Assembly (NCBI GenBank): GCA_031283785.1
Contig: JAITBC010000212.1
Span: 1-10,306, forward strand
Source of the DNA: Tannerella sp.
Lineage (GTDB): Bacteria; Bacteroidota; Bacteroidia; Bacteroidales; Tannerellaceae
Direction: 5' to 3'
DNA length: 10,306 nucleotides
This document shows, in pieces, positions 6,803 through 10,306 of the stretch (position 1 is its first letter; the number at the start of each line of letters is the position of its first letter). The position numbers and the translations under genes were made by a program. The notes beneath the pieces were generated by a model. It searched no databases and was not told where the DNA came from. It saw only the letters and a list, made by a program, of their open reading frames with translations.

Positions 6803-7924
6803 CTATTGCAATACGATGTTGCCGAATTCATTTGAAATATCTACGGTGGCCGGTGGGTCTTTCATTTTTCCAACAACACCGATGACTATACCTTTTTTAT
6901 CCAGCGTTTTTTCATAAAAGACAATATCGCCGGTCTTAATACTTCCAAAATCGCTATACAACGTTGTTTTGAAATTATGTTTGCCGGTAAGCGCTATTTT
7001 CACTTTAGAAAAACTTGCCGCCACCTTTATATTCGAAAAGTTATCATCTACCGCGCCAATCTTCAACGAGCCGTAAGTAAATTTTGAGGTGCTGAATGAA
7101 TCATTAAGTTTTTCAATATTGATACTGGAAAAATCCGATTTTACATCCGTTCCGCCAAGTTCTTCGATATCAAAACCATCATACGATATGCTACCCGTCA
7201 GAAAACCTATTTCGCCCAGCTTATATTTCGAGAAACTACTCTTTATTTTCATGTTTTCACATTTGTTTATCGTCGCCCCGCCATGTTGTATGCTGAGGTC
7301 GGCTTCCGATATTTCATTCGCATAGAGGTTTCCGAACTCAAGGCTTACGTCCAACGGTTTGCCTGTATTATTAACGTTTATATGGCCGAATTTGTTTTTT
7401 AACGTTTGCTTCGTATCCTTAGGTACGGTAACTTCATAATCTACGTTACGTCCGCAGTTCCGGCATTGAATTTTTTTAAATACCGTTTGAGCCGAGATAT
7501 TGTTATCGTTTTGTTTAAATTCCACATCTACCGATTCGGCATATTTCCTTGCATCTTCCTCATTTTCCCCTTTCCCGGTGATCGCTATTTTGAAAATAAT
7601 TCCGGGAACGTCACCTTCGATTATACGGATATTCCCAAATTCATTACTTATGGACAGCGTCGGCAATGAACTCACCGCAAATTTCTTTGAGATTTCCCGT
7701 TTGTATTCTTTCGATGCATCACTAAATGTGTTATCACTAAATATGTTGTCAATTTCCTCTTTCACATATTCGCCTAAAGTTTTTAAAGCCGATACAACAT
7801 CTTCTTTCTTCACCCGGTCATTTTCGGATGTTTTTGCCGATACACGTTCTTCGGCCGACACAATCGATGAAATTGTGAAATTCACAATCATCGCCATACT
7901 TAAAATGGTAAATAATCGTTTCAT
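6803..7924 (-). CDS. Exported DUF4097-like beta-solenoid (putative adhesin family) protein
   Basis: I chose the ATG at 7924 over one at 7957, because MKRLFTILSMAMIVNFTISS begins a clean Sec signal peptide ending VSA before Glu25 or so. The longer form adds 11 uncharacteristic residues. The 373-residue product has a mixed helical segment at 30-82, then a repetitive region from about 88 to 371. There, short strands of the form S-x-F-G/S-x-I recur: SNEFGNI (93-99), KFGHI, LEFGNL, SSFSKY, SDFSSI, DNFSNI, SFSKV, SDFGSI and again SNEFGNI (364-370). This predicts a beta-helix like DUF4097 proteins, which often sit beside ECF sigma factors in Bacteroidota. A CxxC (CRNC, 154-157) is unusual for this family. 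No lipobox is seen, so the protein is probably periplasmic. It lies 60 bases behind the putative anti-sigma gene. Function within the stress module is inferred from context only. Confidence 0.82.
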   Translation of the reverse strand: MKRLFTILSMAMIVNFTISSIVSAEERVSAKTSENDRVKKEDVVSALKTLGEYVKEEIDNIFSDNTFSDASKEYKREISKKFAVSSLPTLSISNEFGNIRIIEGDVPGIIFKIAITGKGENEEDARKYAESVDVEFKQNDNNISAQTVFKKIQCRNCGRNVDYEVTVPKDTKQTLKNKFGHINVNNTGKPLDVSLEFGNLYANEISEADLSIQHGGATINKCENMKIKSSFSKYKLGEIGFLTGSISYDGFDIEELGGTDVKSDFSSINIEKLNDSFSTSKFTYGSLKIGAVDDNFSNIKVAASFSKVKIALTGKHNFKTTLYSDFGSIKTGDIVFYEKTLDKKGIVIGVVGKMKDPPATVDISNEFGNIVLQ

Positions 7925-7984
7925 AATGTTTGCTGTTAGAATTTTACACTTTATCATTCTGTTATTATTTTCATTTTCCTGTCG

Positions 7985-8608
7985 CTAAATATTTCCTTCT
8001 ATTATATTTTGTATATTACGCAATGTTTCAATTTTCTTTTCATAAACATTGACAATCAACACGATATATTCATCATCGGGCGCCTGGACATCGGGTATCG
8101 GATCATTTTCAATCTGTTCTATACCGGCAAGCAACGTTTCCCGGTGGGCGCCATCAATGTTGAGGGCCAACTGTCGGGTTATTTCAAACTGCTCTTCAAG
8201 TTGCATATTGTAGTAATTACGTACGTCAGCAAGTTCTGTACCGTGCTGTTTATTCTCCGGCCGGTTCAACATAAAAACGATACCGGCCAATACGGCTGCC
8301 GTTGCGGCAATAGCGACGAGCCATTTTTTCACGGGAGCGGCGTCATGCCGTCCGTCAATCGTAGAACCGGCAAGTCCCGGGATAATGTCCCGGTCGAATT
8401 GCAGTTCATGTGCCGCCGTTTCCGAAAACCTGCCGGAAGTTGCAGTCATAATCTTGTCTGCCGGCAGGACAGACGCCTCACATTGTGCCTTATGTTCCTT
8501 GATCTGTTGTTCAAACCGCTTCCGGTGTCCGTCGGGTAATCCTGCACCTTGCCCGAAGATTTCTCCAGCGTGCTCTTTTATTATCTTTTCAAATTTATCA
8601 TCCATCAT
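7985..8608 (-). CDS. Putative anti-sigma factor, single-pass membrane protein
   Basis: The 207-residue protein has one clear membrane segment at about 96-114 (WLVAIAATAAVLAGIVFML), preceded by lysines. This predicts a ~95-residue cytosolic N-terminal part and a ~90-residue periplasmic C-terminal part, the usual plan of membrane anti-sigma factors. I see no zinc-binding HxxxCxxC motif, so it is not a standard ZAS-type protein. The periplasmic part (about 120-205) is mostly helical and acidic. Its start overlaps the end of the sigma gene by 11 bases (8 if the second ATG is used), a typical translational-coupling arrangement that keeps sigma and anti-sigma in balance. The function is assigned from gene order and topology. 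No sequence motif proves sigma binding. Confidence 0.75.
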   Translation of the reverse strand: MMDDKFEKIIKEHAGEIFGQGAGLPDGHRKRFEQQIKEHKAQCEASVLPADKIMTATSGRFSETAAHELQFDRDIIPGLAGSTIDGRHDAAPVKKWLVAIAATAAVLAGIVFMLNRPENKQHGTELADVRNYYNMQLEEQFEITRQLALNIDGAHRETLLAGIEQIENDPIPDVQAPDDEYIVLIVNVYEKKIETLRNIQNIIEGNI

Positions 8609-9140
8609 AATCTTTTCTTTTAATCAACAATCTTTTAAGTTTAGCTATTCCCCTGACGTATTGTACCCGTGCAGTGGAACAATTTATTTTCAATAAATCT
8701 GCGACTTCCGCAAAACTCATATCTTCAAACAGCCGGAGATACAGTATGTTCCGATAACTGCCGGACAATACGGCAATTGCTTCTTTTATCTCCTCGATAC
8801 TGAATTCGTACGTTGCATTTTCATCTTCTTCATCTTCACAATCTGGAACGTCATCACTTGAAACGAGAAAATCATTCCGCCTTCGTACCACATCAATTGC
8901 CGCATTAGCCGCTATACGACGTAGTATCCGCTCCATAACTCCGGCGTCGCCGTTCAGCAAATCCGGCCTGTTAAACACCTTCAACATCGTATCCTGGGCT
9001 ATTTCTTCCGCCTCGCTTTCATTTCCCGTGACGGAATATGCACTCCGGTAAACCGGACGAATAAACAAATCGTAGAACATCATCTGCGATTGTGTATCAC
9101 ATTCACGCACTCCTTTTATGATATGACTGTAATTGCTCAT
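8598..9140 (-). CDS. ECF-family RNA polymerase sigma factor (sigma-70 family)
   Basis: The 180-residue protein is the size of an ECF sigma factor and holds only regions 2 and 4. Region 2 spans about 20-88. It shows FYDLFIRPVYRSAYSVTGNE, then the core-binding AEEIAQDTMLKVF (44-56), then the -10-melting helix IAANAAIDVVRRR (76-88). Region 4 spans about 115-172, with the helix-turn-helix LRLFEDMSFAEVADLLKINC (135-154) and STARVQYVRGIAKLKRLL. The linker between them (95-112, DDVPDCEDEEDENAT) is unusually acidic. Upstream of the ATG at 9140 an AAGGA stretch (9149-9145) lies four bases away, a rather close Shine-Dalgarno-like match. It is the first gene of a module with a putative anti-sigma factor and two envelope proteins. 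Target promoters are unknown. Confidence 0.94.
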   Translation of the reverse strand: MSNYSHIIKGVRECDTQSQMMFYDLFIRPVYRSAYSVTGNESEAEEIAQDTMLKVFNRPDLLNGDAGVMERILRRIAANAAIDVVRRRNDFLVSSDDVPDCEDEEDENATYEFSIEEIKEAIAVLSGSYRNILYLRLFEDMSFAEVADLLKINCSTARVQYVRGIAKLKRLLIKRKDYDG

Positions 9141-9180
9141 TCTATCCTTATAACGTAATAATTTCCGATTTGCTACATAA

Positions 9181-9294
9181 GACAGGGGAAATTTTTATTC
9201 GTATTCTACTCATACATGCCGCAGAAAGCGGGCATTACATAATAAGATCCCCTGTCCGGCAGCCTTAAAAAATATGCTGCAACAAACAGGGGAT
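9181..9294 (-). repeat. Three-copy inverted repeat able to form two mutually exclusive stems
   Basis: The element GACAGGGGA (9181-9189) is complementary to TCCCCTGTC (9248-9256). The same central element, as ATCCCCTGT (9247-9255), is also complementary to ACAGGGGAT (9286-9294). The first pairing encloses a hairpin ATGCCGC/GCGGGCAT (9216-9222 with 9228-9235, one bulged G). The second encloses GCAGC/GCTGC (9259-9263 with 9276-9280). Only one of the outer stems can form at a time. The proximal end lies 41 bases upstream of the sigma gene ATG. Neither hairpin has an obvious U-run, so the mechanism (attenuation, small RNA, protein operator) is open. Confidence 0.6.
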
Positions 9295-9363
9295 AAACAA
9301 CATCAGTAAACAACAATTTATATAAATATAATAACTCAATAAAGAAACATAATAACTAAATTC

Positions 9364-9399
9364 GGAGGCTTCGGGACATTCCCCGGAAGCTTCGGGACA
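9364..9399 (-). terminator. GC-rich direct repeat/hairpin downstream of proS, possible terminator
   Basis: GCTTCGGGACA occurs at 9368-9378 and 9389-9399 (21-base period, each preceded by GGA plus one variable base). GCTTCGGG (9368-9375) can also pair with CCCCGGAAGC (9381-9390) with one bulge. On the minus strand the hairpin lies about 70 bases after the proS stop and is followed by an AT-rich but not T-only stretch. Termination of proS is therefore possible but not strongly shown. Confidence 0.4.
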
Positions 9400-9458
9400 C
9401 CTTGTGGAGGCGAGAAACTGCAACCATGCAACACAGTAATAATTCTATAAAAAACCAT

Positions 9459-10306
9459 TTAATAAGCGCGTGCAAAAATCACCCGCTGTGCCGAAGGACG
9501 ACCTGTTACCATACAATTACCCGGAGTTTTGTCTCCCTTCAGAGGGATACAACGTATAGTTGCTTTCGTTTCGGCCTTAATTTTATCTTCCGTTTCCGGC
9601 GTGCCGTCCCAGTGAGCCAGCAGGAATCCTCCTTTTTCTATTTCGACTTTAAATTCATCATACGAATCAACCGTACGGGTAGCCGAAGCACGATAATCAA
9701 AAGCTTTCTTAAAGATATTCCGTTGAATGTCTTCGAGCAGGTCTTTTACACACGTGTCAATATTTTCAACAGAAACGGTTTCTTTTTCCAGCGTATCGCG
9801 ACGGGCAACCTCTATTGTCCCGTTCGCAAGGTCACGTGCACCCATAGCCAGACGCACGGGAACACCTTTCAATTCGTACTCGGCGAATTTCCATCCCGGT
9901 TTTTTATTATCCGAATTATCGTATTTCACGCGAATGTCCAACGCTTTCAATTTTGCGGTGATTTCAGCAGCTTTTTCATTGATTTGTACAAGTTGTTCTT
10001 CCGTTTTATATATAGGAACAATAACGACTTGATAAGGAGCCAGCCGGGGAGGAAGCACTAATCCGTTATCATCCGAGTGAGTCATTATCAAGGCGCCGAT
10101 CAGACGGGTGGAAACTCCCCAGGAAGTAGCCCATACGTATTCTTCCTTATTTTCTTTATTGATGAATTTCACATCAAAAGCTTTTGCGAAATTTTGACCC
10201 AGAAAATGGGTGGTACCGGCCTGCAACGCTTTCCCATCCTGCATCAGCGCCTCAATACAGTATGTCTCCAATGCGCCGGCAAAACGTTCATTAGCCGATT
10301 TCACGC
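9459..10306 (-). CDS. proS: Prolyl-tRNA synthetase, archaeal/eukaryotic-like (type 3), C-terminal part
   Basis: The gene runs off the right edge. About 282 C-terminal residues of a ~490-500-residue enzyme are visible, and the GTG near 10304 is an internal codon. The enzyme charges tRNA-Pro. Class II motif 3 is seen as [20 protein letters not shown], followed by [19 protein letters not shown] at the start of the anticodon-binding domain. The C-terminal extension ends in RVIFARAY with a terminal Tyr, the hallmark of the type lacking the bacterial editing insertion. In the extension, the usual four zinc cysteines are reduced to two (in IRCIPL and GNCMV). The other positions read HWDGTP and VTG. 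The 318-base gap to the sigma gene argues against a shared operon. Confidence 0.95.
   Translation of the reverse strand, partial: VKSANERFAGALETYCIEALMQDGKALQAGTTHFLGQNFAKAFDVKFINKENKEEYVWATSWGVSTRLIGALIMTHSDDNGLVLPPRLAPYQVVIVPIYKTEEQLVQINEKAAEITAKLKALDIRVKYDNSDNKKPGWKFAEYELKGVPVRLAMGARDLANGTIEVARRDTLEKETVSVENIDTCVKDLLEDIQRNIFKKAFDYRASATRTVDSYDEFKVEIEKGGFLLAHWDGTPETEDKIKAETKATIRCIPLKGDKTPGNCMVTGRPSAQRVIFARAY

Larger units (their letters stand above)
9141..9458. other. 318-base intergenic leader between proS and the sigma factor gene
   Basis: No ORF or tRNA is supported here. From right to left (minus-strand transcription order) it holds four parts. First is a short T-rich stretch after the proS stop. 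Second is a GC-rich direct repeat/hairpin (9364-9399). Third is a very AT-rich stretch (about 9300-9360) that could hold the sigma-operon promoter. Fourth is a set of inverted repeats (9181-9294). I found no exact TAnnTTTG -7 box on the minus strand, so the sigma operon may use a non-housekeeping promoter, perhaps its own sigma factor. Confidence 0.6.

Noticed and set aside
9402..10061. 219-residue open frame on the plus strand
   Set aside because: It is antisense to proS over nearly all its length and has no recognisable motif.

Overview
The window looks like chromosomal DNA of a Bacteroidales member (phylum Bacteroidota). Four things support this. Two start regions carry exact matches to the Bacteroidota housekeeping -7 element TAnnTTTG. 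Most starts lack a Shine-Dalgarno sequence. Lipoproteins are frequent, one with an acidic stretch right after the acylated cysteine. The genes themselves (class I fumarase, eukaryote-like GlyRS and ProRS, DUF4097-type protein) resemble those of Bacteroides and Parabacteroides relatives. No species can be named from the sequence.

Left part, plus strand (1-3476). The window opens inside a gene whose visible C-terminus is a lysine/glutamate heptad coiled coil, probably the tail of an Rpn/PD-(D/E)XK nuclease family transposase. Four bases later comes ung (uracil-DNA glycosylase), then a class I [4Fe-4S] fumarate hydratase. Next is a separately promoted, apparently cytosolic family-9-like carbohydrate-binding protein.

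Middle part, minus strand (3526-5728). glyS (glycyl-tRNA synthetase) and an FKBP-type prolyl isomerase lipoprotein form a two-gene unit. It has an excellent Bacteroidota promoter upstream and a hairpin terminator downstream that faces the convergent carbohydrate-binding gene.

Right part, minus strand (5862-9140). This is an ECF sigma factor module. A sigma factor overlaps a one-TM putative anti-sigma factor, followed by a secreted beta-solenoid (DUF4097-like) protein and then a lipoprotein with a TPR-like N-terminal part. The probable logic is envelope sensing: the membrane protein holds the sigma factor, and the exported proteins are its output or its sensor. A 318-base leader upstream of the sigma gene holds three copies of one short element, arranged so that two alternative RNA stems exclude each other. 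The window ends inside proS (prolyl-tRNA synthetase), also on the minus strand.

Most genes are ordinary core genes. The least explained parts are the sigma-factor module, its structured leader, and the repeat-built coiled-coil tail at the left edge. I did not find a clearly new defence or mobile system.
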